DNA from: Stratiolaelaps scimitus
Lineage: Eukaryota; Arthropoda; Arachnida; Mesostigmata; Laelapidae
DNA: 64,000 nt
NCBI GenBank assembly: GCA_019614645.1
Contig: JABWDB010000002.1
Coordinates: forward strand, 124,001-188,000
Reading direction: 5' to 3'
The notes under the pieces were generated by a model. That model saw only the letters and a program-made list of their open reading frames with translations, was not told the DNA's origin and made no database searches. Positions 1 through 14,287 of the stretch are shown in pieces. Each line of letters starts with the position of its first letter. Positions within the stretch are counted from its first letter, which is position 1. The translations under genes and the position numbers were made by a program.

Positions 1-3000
1 GCCATAGATATGTATGTATGTATATACAGCTATAATAGCCGCTTGCTTCGCTGCGCGACTGTGGTTCGCGTCTTGCTGCGGTGGCTATTGCTGCCGTTGT
101 CGTCGTAGCTCTCGTTAGTGCTCTCGTCAATGATGCGATCTCGAAGCGAGGACGAAGAAGAGACCAGATGGCTAAAGGAATGCGGGGGCTATACAGATAT
201 AGAATCACAGAGAAAGCGAGAGAGAGAGAGTTGTAGAGGTCGCAAGGAAGCGAAAATGGCCGATAGTCACGCACACCAAAGGAGTCTCGATGGGCGAAGG
301 CTCGGCCTTGCGACTCGCGACCTGTTCCGATGGATTTATCTATTACGGCCTGTGCAGTTGGGGCATGCGCTAGAACCAACGCGGATGGAGAGAGAGAGAG
401 GGAGAGAGCTATCACTTCTCACCGGGTGGTGGGAGCTGGTGCCGAGGGCATTTTTAAAGGACCTGCAAAAGCTGGAGCCGACTAGGACCAGCTAAACACA
501 AAGGGCGCACAGCGACAGAATCAATGCTCAAAAGTTGTTTGTTGCTCGCATGCAGCGCGGAGGGTGCACCGATATAGCAGCCTTGCAAGGAAGGAAAGGT
601 AGCTACTGAATACACTCCAACAGATGCATTTGGTCGTTGTCTATTGAATCCAGTTTGACTAGACGCCGAGCGATCTGGAGCCTTACTCAGCAATAGCGGG
701 CGGGCGGGCGTACGTAGTCAGCGTTCGACAGTCGAGCCCAAGCACGCTAGCCAGAACGCTCCAAAATCATTTTACTGCATGGATCGATTTTACGTAGTTT
801 GCTTTGTGCTGTACTTGGCCAAATGTTCACCCTTTCATATGTTATACGCTCGTTCGATGTCAGTATAGTATTCTATTTGGCATGCAACCGTATTTCATTT
901 GTCTCGATGACCTCATTTCACCTGAGTGAGTCACTCACGTCGCTCTAGTTTTGTTAGCGTTGGCCCTGACCGATAAAAGAGAAATATACCCTTTGCTCGT
1001 AAAACACTGCCACTGTCGGCCTCACGATGAAAACGGGTCGACGAACGGAACCTTGTGGAGCATCGTCGATTGGCTCAATCGGTCCGGATGCTGTCCGACT
1101 GGACGAACTGGCCAACAAACATATCGGCCTTTGCGCCTTGGCGCCAAGCTAGTGCCCTAGTGGCTCGCCACCCGCCGACGAAGACATCAATGAATTATCT
1201 CCAATGGCCAAACTCTCTTGGCGACGAGCGACAACATTTTAGTACCTTGATGTTAACCTACTTTTGCAGCAGCAGCGGCAGCACTTTCTTAGATGGACCG
1301 TATATGGATCCATTGTGTCGTGCGTGTCATGCGAAATGCCGTACGTAAGCCGTATGACATCACCGCTATTGCTGGTGGTTACTTCAGCAATCCTCCTTGA
1401 TTGTTGCTGCCGTTGTCGCTGTCGTTGCTGACGTCGATGTTGCCATTTGTCATCATTGCTCCGATTGTCGTTAAGACCCAATCGGCTACCGCTCGGGGGA
1501 CCCAGATGTTCGCTGTATCTACAGCCTATCCTAATCTACAGTCGGTCGGCCAAGCCAAGTCGGACCAGTCGCGCATCCAGGAGGCAAGCAGGCGGGCCAG
1601 CGAAGGGTATGGAGTGTAGGTTATAGAGATCCGATATTTAAAAATGGCCGCACCGAAAACGTCGCCTCGTCAAACAGAGAGCGAGAGATGACGGCAGAAC
1701 AGCGAACAGACACTGAAGCGACACGGGCGATAATATGGAGCGGCAATACAACGAACAGCAAGCGAAGGGACACCATATGCTGTGGCCCTTCGTCTTCATC
1801 GACGCTCGCCGGTGGGTCGGCGCTCGTCTGAACGACCCAGCAAGGTCAGTACCGAGTGAGCTCAGTCATTCTTGTTCCTCATTGTCTGCATCCTGTCAAT
1901 GGCGTGCTGGCGTTAGCGTGACACCGACAAGAAGCGGAAAGCGCTGAGCGCCGACGAAGAGACGGCGGCTAAAGAAAGCCAACAACAACAGCCTTCATTG
2001 AGTTGGGCCATCGGCTACCAGCTAGCTACAACCAATGGGTGAGGTAGGGGCAGTACCGTAGGTATCGGTGGTGGCGGCGACGGTGCAGAAAGCGAGGCGA
2101 GCATATCGTGGCATCCTGAGAATCGGCGGTTTCCGTGAAGCGATTAGGTTACCGGAGGGCGACAGAGTGGTCGCTAGTGGTGATTCCGATAGCCATCGAT
2201 TTGACCAACGCCAAGACTCGGCTCGGCCGAAGATCCCGACGATTTGCTGGTGAACGCCGAGGCTAGCAAGCGGTGTCTGTGGCAGCAAGCAACAAGTGAG
2301 CGAAGGTGAACGATATTTGCATGACGACTAAGTGGGGGTCAGGATGCTGAGGCTCAGGTAGAGCCAGCGTATGGGCCTGGGAGCACGTTATCTGTATATA
2401 TATAGAAAATACTGCTCAGGGAAGGGGAGAGCGAGATAGAGATAAGTGTAAATATTGGCCAAGTTTATATTGTAGCATTGACTTCGGTCTGTCAGGGCTG
2501 GGTTGAGCGCAGATGCCACCGTGCAATGGTGAGATTTCATATAAGAGGCACACATACATTGGTACTGCTGCTGGCTATCAATTCAATGTTCGCTTATCAC
2601 ACACCTTGGTGAACTCCATCAGCTGGCCAATCCAGAATGATTCGACCGCTCACGCCAGGGACATTACGGTTCATTGCAACAAGTCGTGAAACACACATGA
2701 CGCGTACGCTATATGACGCAATCGTATTTCGATACTGCCCTAAGTATCCACGACTCCATCACCTTGAATGATCATCCCTCGAGCTTTTACACTTCATGAG
2801 ATGTTAGCTGCCTCACCAGGACAGACTTCAGGCATCTCCTCCTATTGTACACTCGGCTGTTCCGAGGTATCATGATTTCGGTACGTCATCTGTAGATCTC
2901 TCTTCTCGACTCATCCCAACAACCTTTGATTCGTTCGCGTAGAAGGCTTTAGTATACGCCTGCCCTCCTGCGTCTTCAGAGCGAAGTCGGCCAAGCTCAA

Positions 3001-4077
3001 CGCCTCGTTAACAGCCCGCATCCCGGGGGGTCAGCGTCGCTTCGGCTGTGTACGCCTCCGGACTTGTTGCTCGCTCAAATCAGCGCCGGCAGTCGCTGAT
3101 TTCGATCAGCTCCATTCGATCTTAGCGGCCACCCCGCCCCCGCCGCACCCAGACCGACATTAACGTCGACCAGCCATTATAGCATAGCAGCATACCAGCG
3201 ATGATCTGCCGGCGTCCTCCCATCTGTCCGGAAGAGCTGACCGCTTTCGAGACGTCTACAATTGAACTTGGACGTCAATGTCAAGTCAGCGACGACAACA
3301 GCGAGCAAACCGGTGCGGGGATCAAGACCGAGAGAGGGCAGTGAGAAGACCGCATCGGAAGCTGAAGAGGCGAAGCAAAGCAGCAGCCACCGAAGCTTTC
3401 CCAGTACACAAATGTGACTATCAACAACAGCAACAGGAGTAGCGATAGACGCTGCAGCAGCAGCAGCAGCGAGATCGAGCCAATCGACTAACTCGACGAG
3501 GGATGACATGTTGCAGCAGCCGCAGCCGCTTCAGCAGCAGGAGCAGTAACAAGAACAGACGGAATCGCAGGCCGAGAAGCTGCAGAGACGAGTAAGGCGA
3601 TTGTTTCTCTCTTCTCGTCGCCTCTGCGTCGCTGTTCTCAGCCGGCGCTTGGCCCGGCCGCTCTGGGATCCGACGGCGTTCAGACGTCGGCGTCACCCAG
3701 ACATCCACTCGTCCTTTGGCAGCGTTTGCGGGCGACGTCTGTCGAGCTCCCTGGTGCAACATCTGTCGCCTACCGAATAATGCCATGTCCCTGGCATGCT
3801 GAAGCCGACGCCGCGGTCGTCTTTGCAGTGACGGCGACGATGGAGACGGCTGACGCTTAGCCGCTCCTATAGTTGTATGTACATCGTTGCTTACGCTGCG
3901 CTAATGCGTGCGCGGTCTGCGGTCTACTACCCAGTGTACTCGTTCATGGCAGCAGCAACAGCAGCAGCAACAGCAGCAGTTGTAGTGGATTTCGCCATGT
4001 TTAAATCCCCAGACTTGTCTTTACTCTCCGTATGTCCCTGATATACATGCGAGGGCTGGACTTGGCCGGTGATGAAC

Positions 4078-4146
4078 TCAGCACCAGCAACAACAGTAAC
4101 AGCAACAACAACAACAACAACAACAACAGTAACAGCAACAACGACT
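4078..4146. repeat. (AAC/AGC)n trinucleotide repeat
   Basis: Mixed CAGCAA, AAC and AGT triplets over about 70 bp. In one frame they read as poly-Asn/Ser within a 179-codon ORF (4032-4571) that I do not accept as a gene. Confidence 0.9.
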
Positions 4147-5812
4147 GCTACTATTACTACTACGACGACGAGGACGACAACAACAGCAACATGAGATCGT
4201 CAGCACTAAACAAGAGAACGAACGGAACAAGAAGAGAACACAGTAGCCACAATAGAGCTGTCCCTGTGCCTCGTCTACTAATGTTAGCAGTGGCCGTCGA
4301 AGCCGAAGCAGCAGCAACAGCAGCAGCAGGACAGAACCACAGCATCAGCGTGGTTCATCACCGTGAGCGAGCGCGACGCGGCGAAGCCACCACAGCCGGC
4401 GCACCTGGCGCCGTCACACAGCATCCACTGGAGGCCATCGGACGAGCGGACGGCCAATGCCTCTCCAGTGCCACGTCCACTGCCACAACTACTACCGATG
4501 TCTGTGCAGAGCTCTGCGGAGCTCCTTTAACGACGAACTTATCCATACGGAGGCGATACGATAGGCAATGAGCAGCGCAAGTAAAAACAACAACAGCGAC
4601 ACGTGAAGACCCCTCTCATTCTCGTAGCAGCAGCAGTGGTTGTAGCTGTAGCTGTTGTTGTTGTTGTTGCTGTTGTTATAGTAGAAACGGCCTATACTCA
4701 GAGTAGTGGTGGTTGTAGTTGTTGTAGTAGCCTATAGCCCTTAGTAGTCACCATCGGCATTGTCGCTGGCGTTGAGGCCTCGCCGCCGACGAAGGCTCGT
4801 TGGAACCAATGAAATTTAACGTCGACGTCCGCGCGCTTGTGCGGGCTGTTCGCCTGAACTGTAGAGCAGCAGCAGCAGCAACGGCGGCGGCGGCGGCGGC
4901 AGCAGAATGTCTGTCGGCAAGTCCGTCTAGCCGTCTGTCCATCCGATCAAACGCTCACAGAGGCCGAGAGAATCAGCCGGCAACAAAGGCACAGGCCAAC
5001 AGCAGCTAGCGGCATATGTGCCGCCGTGTGGCTACCCCCGTCGACGCCCGTCCTCGCTCCTGCTGCTGCTGCTGGCACTGATCGTACTGCTACGATCGGC
5101 CGAACCGACTGCAGTGGGAGCTTGTAGCTTGCAGCCGGTAACCGCGATCACAGGACAACGCGGATCGAACATCCGCGCGGACAGAAATACGCGCAGATAG
5201 CACGGAGACGCCCGGGCGCGTTTTCTTCTCCGCGCGTAGAAGGTGACCAGTCTATGTGGAAGGGGGGGGGGGTACCGGTGAGACCGAAATAGACCATTCA
5301 CATCCCGCTTATGGGAGATGGACGTCGGCATCTGACGAGGACCTCACATAAACGAGAGCAAACAACAATCTATGACAGTTGGCGAAAACACAATAGCGAG
5401 TTGAACCTAGCGGGCGGCGGAGTTCGTGAGCTCTCGAGGTGGCGTCACATCAACGTGTGCCCAGTGGAAATCCTCGGAGAGCTGCAGAAGAGTGGATCAG
5501 ACAACGGGATCGAGAGATGATCGTTAGAGAAACATTCGTCGTGAGAACGGCAACCGCGGAAGGCGTCCTCGATCGGGAGGCGAATGGCGCGCGAGGACTC
5601 TTTGAGGACACTCGCAGCGAAGGGTACAATCATCGGTGGGAGCACGCTGACACGACCTCACTGACCATGACAACGGTCTCCGTCGCCAATGATCCATGTA
5701 AACGGAGCTCGTCAGTGAGTACAACGACGAGGACATCTCCGTCGAGTGCGATCGGCGCGATATGTCGACACGACACACAGTTCATCGTCAACAATTGAAA
5801 GAAGAGCGGGGT

Positions 5813-5837
5813 GAGAGAGAGAGAGAGAGAGAGAGAG
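5813..5837. repeat. (GA)n microsatellite
   Basis: About 12 GA units in the repeat-rich gene-free region. Confidence 0.95.
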
Positions 5838-6368
5838 TCACAGCAGTCGAAAAGTCAAAACATCAAATGGCTGTTGGTAGCAGCGCAGCTATTCGTACAC
5901 GGTCATTAACTGTTAGCAGGCTATCTAGAAGATCTGGCTAGATGGCCAAACGCCATTTGGTACGTTGCTATGGACGCTGTTGAAAGGGGACTCTTAAACG
6001 TCGACAGGAGTGTGTATGTAGACGCGAGCTCTTTTCGACTAGAATCGACACTGTCATACTCCCACACCCAGCCTTAGAGTTGGTTAACTCGTATATAGTT
6101 AGATAGAACAAAAATAAAGGTAAAACTCTAGTAATATAGTTCTCTATAGTAATACAGACGCTTTGTGATAACAAATAATATATGTGTCGATTGGGTGAAT
6201 ATGTTACCTTCGACATTGAAGGTGGTGAACCTCGTAATGAATAGGGTTGCTAGACAAGTGCCTGCTGCTATTACGCTTTGAGTTTGCTCTCAAGGTATAT
6301 CCCTGATAACTGCCCACCGTGTAATATTTGGACCGAAGCACATAAGCAAATATATCCAAAAGAAATAA

Positions 6369-6376
<8 letters not shown>

Positions 6377-6412
<36 letters not shown>
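6377..6412. repeat. (TA)n microsatellite
   Basis: A run of about 18 TA units, followed by a TG-rich tract (ATGTATGTAGATGTGTGTGTG). Confidence 0.95.
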
Positions 6413-6414
<2 letters not shown>

Positions 6415-9400
6415 TGTATGTAGATGTGTGTGTGAGTTTGATTTGTACATGTTATAGAGCTTGCTGTTATAGATATTAGTCTTTCATGTCACACAATAAC
6501 TCCACAGCGTATACATGAACGGTTTTGGTGGAGAATGAATTCACGTTTATTGGCTTTACATTCGATGTATAAGAGGTAACTTTGCACGGACCTACGCAGG
6601 TAGGTATCTTTGTACGGTATAGTCGGTACAAACTCAAGATGACGTCCGCCGGTTACTGAATCATTTTGGAACAGGTTAAGCTAGTTTGTACAAGACCCCC
6701 ATAAGATCTCCAATGACCAACTGCCTCTGATTGTGATTGATCACAATCGTCAAATAATCGGGCGTCCGATCTCCCGAGCTTCCGCAACCAGTTGCAGCAG
6801 GTTGGTTATCAGTTCGTAGATGTCGAATACTCCCAGCTCAGCGGCACCGATCGAACGCGATCATAAGACACAGCTCCGCTGAAGTTCCCTTTTTTCTCAT
6901 GACCCGACTCAACCCCCAATGCTAACCTATGAAATCAAACGCTAAGAAAGTCATTGGACGGTGTGCTTTGGTTTGCGCCAGGCGTGGCGTCGTGTAAGCA
7001 GATCGAGAAGCAGCAGGTCCACGATCCCCGCCCCCGGGGGTAGAGCCCCGGCCGCATGGCACTGACCGACAAACTGATCAGCAGATTGCCGTGTTCCTCT
7101 GACGCAGACCTGAACCCCCCCCCCCCCCGCGTTAGTCCGGCCCCCGGCGTAGTTTAAATGACTAATTTCCGACCGAGCGACCAAGCAGCCGACAGACATC
7201 GACGTCACAGGCTGCCACCAACCTGTGACGGTACCTGCTGCTTCTACACATCCGCTAGCCTATGCAGCACTATATATATATATATACCTATATAGCATTA
7301 TATAATGAGAAGCAAGCCATCGAACATCCATGTAAGCTCACTCGCCTAAGCGCCTCCTAATAGCAAGCAAGTAACAGGTGGCACGGTCTCTACGCGCTGA
7401 TCGCCGCGCATCACTAACTATTAGCTATGGTAACCGCCCGAGAAAGCTGGGCTGTGGGCTTGTACGGCTACAGAAGTATCGCTGCTCTTGCTAACGCGAT
7501 CTGGGCCGATATGTTCACGGCACCACATCAGAGGTGTAAGGGCTTAGATAGCAAGCAGCCTGCTGGTGCAGCGCTGACGGACGCTCTGCGATGCGTCAAT
7601 GCGATGGTATACTACCGAACACTGCACTGCAGTGCGGCGTAAACAAGGGACGTCGCCGTCGAGTGGCGAGTTCAACCACGACACGTTGTGACATATAATC
7701 CAACGGCGTCGGCAGCGTCGCTCAGCAGATAGAAAGGCCTGGACGTGGAGGGTCTTGAACGTAAGTCAAGGACGTACTGGAGGGTCAGTAGAAATAGGAG
7801 TGTACGATGTGTAACACGTGCTCATCGACAATCCTGCGCTGTGCTCTGTGTCATATATTAGACGTGCAAGCGCAACAACATGTTCATCCCGGCCCGGTCA
7901 TCGGCGTCCGATACCTAACGGATGCATGAGAACCACGCCGCTCTTCGACGTTCGATAACAGGCATACGCTGGGCGCGACAAGCGACACAGCGACGCCAGA
8001 ATGACGGGGTTATGAGAGATAGGGGAGGCCATTTAAATTTGACATCATGTGGTAATGATTGCTACTAAAAATGTATGAAATAAAAAAAAAAAAAAAAATA
8101 CAAATTTTTAAAGCACGCATGACGAAATGCACGCTCCATATGCTCTCCATCCATAACCCGGTGTGCGCGTGGTATAACTCGCCTCGCACAGACACGACCA
8201 GGACGAGACTAGCCGGCGGTTAACTGACGACTCGATAACGGACTCGATCGACAAATTGACCTCGTTGGAATCAGTCGGACCCCATCGGATCACCTTGTCT
8301 GTTGTCTGATCCTTCTTCGTCTACTCGGCCTTCGCCACGCAACGACTCCTGTCGCACCACCGTTCACCTCCACAACTTGTTGTGTTGCTGGTGTTCGCGT
8401 TGTTTGCACTGTTATTATTATTATTATTATTTATTATTGTTGTTGATGTTGTTGTTATTGGTGTCTAGTCCTCTTCACTCCGACACTCCAAAATCATTAC
8501 CACTAACATATAGCCCGAATAAAGGCAGCGCTCTTTCGTGTGTCTCTATAGCGATCATTCATTCAGTAACAATTCAGTCAAAGTCAGTTCGGGTGGTCCG
8601 TCAAGCTCAACAAGCCATATCAAGTGGTGCACGCCGCCAGGAAACTCCGCAACACGAAGAGTGATGGAAAGACCGAGAGAGAGAGAGGCGACAGACACAA
8701 GGTGCTCGCGCTATTGTTGATATTATTGTTGTTGTTGTTGTTAGTTTATAATAAAATAGTTATCATTATTGTTGTTGTTGCTGCTGTTGGCGCGCCGCGA
8801 CCCCGCCCCGCCCCGCCCCCACCCGTCCTGCGGCTGTGGTCCACAAGTAGATAGTCCACATGTTCGTACCGTTGTACATGCATATCACCAGATCATCTCA
8901 TATGGGGGCTCAGCGTGACACATGTGTGCGTGGGTGTGTTTGTGTGTGAGCGGCCGTCGTCGCTCCCTTCCAGCCTGTTAGTATGGCGTGGCCAGCTAAC
9001 ACCTCGTCCTCATTCGAGAGACTCAACTACGCGTTGAGCGGTTATGAGATATGAATTAGTCGTTAGATACATCGATATACATATATATATTGTAGAGTCG
9101 GTGCGCGACGAAATTGGCGAACACGTGGTCGAGGAGCACCGCGCGAGAGGAGCTGGCGGGCGGCCGTCATCTCTCCAGATGAAGTGGGGACCCATGGAGC
9201 GATCAAGCGACGGCAAACTGCGCACGAACTCATTCAGGCTCATGTTGTGATGTTCGTTTGACGGCCAGCTCGGCTATTCGCTCCGGTGCTCCCCGTCGCC
9301 GGCGTAGAACTCGCTGGCGAACAGGACAACCCTGGCGCTATCTGGCTTTCGACCGGAGAAGTCACGAGAGTCAGAAACCCGAGTGGAGTACCCAGCAACC

Positions 9401-12400
9401 AGGATCCATCTCGAGCCATGTACAATATATATATATATATATATGTATATATAGATCGCTGGGAAAATGCGCTTCCTGCGGCCATTCGATTCCGGTGGCA
9501 GACGGATTTAGGTATTCTAATTGAGATACGGGGCCGCAACGTTCCGCAGCAGAGACACGCCAAGTTACTACCGGCTCTCAAAATTAGCACATTAGAACGA
9601 TTATATCTGTTTGCTTATATCTGATTTGCCTCTGGCTCTGCTGCCCGGAGAAGAAATTGTTATTGCGGCCCAGCAATGCTCAGCGCAAATAAGTAGATAA
9701 ATATGTTTAAGTATAGCGATATATTGTACAAGAGCATCCGCCGTTCGAGCAACTTCAAATTAATCAGGATTCCTAACTAATCATATCAAACGTCTGAACC
9801 TCTTACGCAAGCAATTTTGTTCTTGATATCCAGGCAGATGGTCACTTGCCATGCCGCGCTTCGTAGAAGATCTGTTGTTTCTGCGACTGTTATCATCTTC
9901 ACTGTTTCCCGTAAAGCCTCATATTGTCACAATTGCTGCTAGCGTGCCTTTCCAATGGCGCCCTTCGAGTCGCAGCGTCATTGAAATCAGTTGTCGAAAA
10001 AAAACTACAACGACAACATATCATTTGATCTATGCCTCTCTTCTGTAATTTTCGCTTACGCCGTAACCGGCACAGCAGGCCAAGAAATACCAGGAAAATC
10101 CGAAAACGCATGGCGTTAGTTAGTTAAGCGCTAACGGAAGAGCGGCCACCAAACAGCTGGCGGAGCCCAGCCTTCATAGACGAGCTTCTGCTGACCATTG
10201 TCGTTTCATCACCGTCTGCTCGGAGACAGGGCGCCGGCTCGCCGCTCTGGCCACCGATTGATTCTCGGTTGTTGCCAAGCCCTGCGCGAGTCAACGCTGC
10301 CGGAGCTGGTCGCCGCCGCCGCCGCCGCCGGCAGCAGACGGCAGCAAGCTTACCTTACCTTCGCCGTTATTCGTATAACCAATCGGACGCCATCTGGCGT
10401 TCAGCAGCTCACACATAAAATTAATGTGCACGTGGTGCGATACAGCTGAACTCGATCAGCAATGCTGCTGCAGATCGCTGACCATGAAGCCCGTGCGTGC
10501 TCGGTCTTGTCTCACTGCGACAGATCGACAGTTTCTGCTCCAGCTGCAGCTGGTGCTGCTGCGGCTGCGGTGTTACCGCGCGATGACGACGTTGTTGTTC
10601 GCCTACAGTCAGTAGTCTGTCTCTGAGGTTTGCGAAAAAGCGATCGTCTGATCGGCTGGACAATTAGCGTACGCATCTCACCGGTACGACCGACGAATCG
10701 AGGCAGTCACCGTTCCAGATCACAAACGGAGACATCTGTTCAGCGTTCCGAAATGGGGGAGCAGCCGGCGGATGAAGACAGCCGCTATCCATGGTGTGTA
10801 ATACCAGGCATGTGTAATGTCACTTCTCGGTTTCGATATCAATATATATGTGTGTGTGTGTATGTATTTTCTTCTGAAGTGCATCCATTACATCTATATG
10901 GTATGGTTGATAGGCAGACGTGAATAGATAACGAGTTGGATCCGATGACGAACGAGTTATTAGTGATACCAAGCAAATACAGCGGTAAGCAAGGCCGTGC
11001 AGTGTTAAACTAAAAATATTCTGTAATCAACTCTGCATCTAACAATAGCAATAATTATAATAATTCATTTTTCCTTTCTAGTCGCGTTATTATTTTCAGT
11101 AAAATACAATTTCGAATAAATATAAAATGGGCGACCTCGAGATACATTTAAATGGCCTATGCGGTGAGGGTACGGACCATGTGCGCCGCCACAGTGGTCT
11201 ACATTGTAGATGAGACTGTCTGGAGTCCACCACATGGACAACAAAATGTTCCTGTAACGTAAACTGCTGTGTCACCGCGACGTCAACCAATGTGCCTATA
11301 TCAGGCCACTGAATCCATGTGAGGTAAGGACAAACAGGCACAGTCGGACGGCGGCGTTAAGCAGGCGCCATCAGTGATCAACGATGATCGCTGCCGGCCT
11401 GGTACACACGAAGTGTCCGGCTGACGGCTCGACGCTGTACTGCTGTACCGGTGGGCGCAGGGACTCACACCCATTCAGTCACAGGTCTATGCCATATTTC
11501 TGCTAGCCTGGTCCTTTTGGCTGGATGTGATGTCAGCATCTGGTGCATCTGGCCAGCATTGCTCCATCTGCCATGTCAGCTCTGCCGGAGCGAATGCCTA
11601 GTGCTGAGCGAGCTCCAACTCCCGGTCTAGCTTCAAGCGTTGGCCATCACTTTTGGCCGCAACCTGGTGGCGACAAATAGCTACCTCTGGCGCTCACGTC
11701 GACGTTGACGACGCGACGTCGACGCGCTGGAGGTGGCTACTCGACTCGAAGTGTCCGTTCGAGCGTACGCTGTGCATGACGAACTCCACCACCGTCACCG
11801 CCACTTCGGCCGTAGGCCTCTAGGCCTACGAGGCCTGCTGCCTTTCCGTCTAGGCTCGGCCGAGCCGGCGTGGCCTATTCAGTCAGTGGCTCATTGCTCA
11901 CCCATCCGATGTGAGAAGTGCCAGCCACCACTATCGTTCTACTCAGTGAACCGCTGAACGAATACGCGAATACGCATGCAGTCAAGTCGTGCACTGGCGG
12001 ACACCAGTGTGGCAGTTGTACACGGTGGTGCTGTTGCGCGCAGCAGCGCTGTTCCGTGATCGACGCGTAAATCAAACGGTAACGGTTCTTGTTTCTCCAC
12101 AGGAAAATAGAGCAGGAGAAACCGGCTGGTCCGAACCGCGACTAAGGTCAGACTGAGAGACTGGACACGGCGGGAGATAGTCCCGTTCAGAGACCTGTGT
12201 GAAATGCGGGCGGCGGACGGCTTAGAGAACGTCAATAAAGCCAGACTCTGCAATGACTGCGTTGGCGCAACTGCGAACGTCACCCGTTCCACATCCCGTC
12301 CCATAGATTTTGCATTAGCTCTCTCTCTCTGTCTCTCTCGCTCTCATTTTCTCTCTCTTTATGTATATCTGACGGTCGGTAACGGCCGAAAGCTAAAGAT

Positions 12401-14260
12401 TGCCTATACCTGTATCGCGGTAACGCACCAGTTGGCCGAGCAACGAGGTCCACACGTTATTCAACGTCAAAACGGAGCAGAGTCCGTTAGAGGAGAGACG
12501 CTGTCGTACTCCGTCAGACGGAGAACTTCTGATCGAGGCAGGGGGGTGTGTAAGAGGTACGAGGTTGGCAGTGGTCGTGTCTCTGTGACTGTTGTAGAGG
12601 TGGTGATTTAATCGCGTAGTGACTCTCGGTCGCAAACAACAATGTCGCTGTTGAGTGCTTCGACCGTTGAAATCGTTCTAAACCAACGAGAAACTATGTA
12701 CGAAAACAAAGACAACGAATGAGGATGTACAGTAACATCAGCATTATGGATACTGGACTATTAGCAGATCGGGCAGCCGCAGTATGAAAAGCGTTGCAGA
12801 AGCACACCGGAGTATATTATAGCGTAGAATATGGGCACCTGACGTCAAGGACACCATATGGACTCCGGGGCCGGAGCGTCGCGGCGCCCGAACCAGCAGA
12901 GCGCTGATATCGGACCCCCCGGCACAGGTTCTTGGCCTCCCCTAGTACCAACGCTGAACACGGAGTGGTAGAACAGCGAACGGCCGACGGGACACCACGA
13001 ACGGTCCGGAAAAACACATCTTCTATTTCAGGTTTCTCCTTGATTTTCTCGGCTGCCACTGACCCTTGCTATAATGGCACGTTGATAGACAGAAACGACA
13101 CGAAGACGCTAACCCGGGGTGGCGGTTTGACCGTGCAGAGGTGGCAGTTTGAGACGCACTTGTCGGAGTGCACTTGTTGTCAGTTCGTCTCAGCGTACCA
13201 GGACGCTGCTGTGAACCGCGCCGCGGGTCGGGGTACGGCATCCAATGGTGTCGTATGATGGAGCGTTCACGGAACATCCGATCTACAACGGCAGTAGCGG
13301 CAGAATCAGGATCAGCAGCCGCGACGAGAATCACGGCGCGGGGTCACTTCCGAGGCACGCGTGTGTGCGTGCATGCTGATTGTGGCTTCATGGAGGTAAT
13401 GTCGGTAGGGAATGTCGTGCGGGGTATTGCTCCGACAGGTATCGTATATGCGTTCGCACGAACAGCCGTACAGAGCTGTACGTGTGTCCGAGACGAGATA
13501 GGCTCAGTGGACGACGATGTTGGCGGCGGCGGCGGCGGATCTTCGCTCAGCGACTTCACCGGTCAACTTCACCCCAAACCTCAACCCCGACAGAGGTGAA
13601 CGCGACGCAGTGAGCAGGCCATAGCCATCGACCCAGCCAACCCTCGTTGCCGGCCAATGATGAGGAACCATGCGAGGAGATGCCGAATCCGAGATTCATC
13701 ACCTGTCCCACCACGGGCCTTACTACAGTATCCTTTAATATAGCAGTACAGCATACACATGTGCAGTACGCCGTTGCTACCGAGTCGGCCATCGAGTCAA
13801 GCTGTCGGACTGTCTGTTTATCGACTCGCTTTCTGCTGCGCGGCTGTAAGTGCTGACGGAACAGACGGAGTAGGCCATCGCGCCGAGCTCGTACGTTGCT
13901 GATCGTCGGCTGAGCGCTCCGAGTGCAGTGTAGCGTCAAAAGGCAACGTACCCAACGTACTTACATAAAGTCACAGTTCGTTCGAGTAAGTACAACACAA
14001 CGTAATAGTAACAAGCCGCCATCCCACCTGGGGGCCATTTACTCCATCTTGAAGCGCCGCTCCACGGCTACGGCAGCTCGTGAGTTCGCCGCCGGGAACT
14101 GTTGAATCCGCGTGGAGGGTTCAGACCGTGGTCTGGTCCCACCGCCGCCGCCGCCGCCACCGCCACCATCATCATCATTGTGAACCCTCTGAACCACAAC
14201 CTGCCGTTGGCGCGCCAGGTTGGTGTCACCCTGCGGCCCCATAGTACAATGCCACGACAC

Positions 14261-14287
14261 AGCAGCAGCAGCAGCAGCAGCAGCAGA
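14261..14287. repeat. (AGC)n trinucleotide repeat
   Basis: About nine AGC units in the gene-free GC-rich region. Confidence 0.95.

Larger units (their letters stand above)
1..7400. other. Gene-free stretch, GC-rich and repeat-rich
   Basis: No exon with family support was found. Open frames are short, overlapping on both strands and mostly driven by CAG/AAC triplets (3430-3540, 3950-3980, 4080-4190, 4620-4730, 4860-4910) or GA tracts. Homopolymer runs of G (about 5261-5271) and C (about 7117-7129) occur. The density of CAG/GTT repeats at 3.4-5.1 kb resembles 5' UTR or promoter sequence of mite developmental genes, but no gene can be tied to it. Confidence 0.6.

Noticed and set aside
4032..4571. 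179-codon plus-strand ORF with poly-Asn
   Set aside because: It is mostly AAC/AGC triplet repeat and Ala/Thr low complexity; overlapping ORFs on the other strand are equally open.
5018..5200. Leu-rich signal-peptide-like frame (LLLLLLALIVLLRSAEP)
   Set aside because: It has no in-frame ATG, and the Leu run comes from a CTG repeat.
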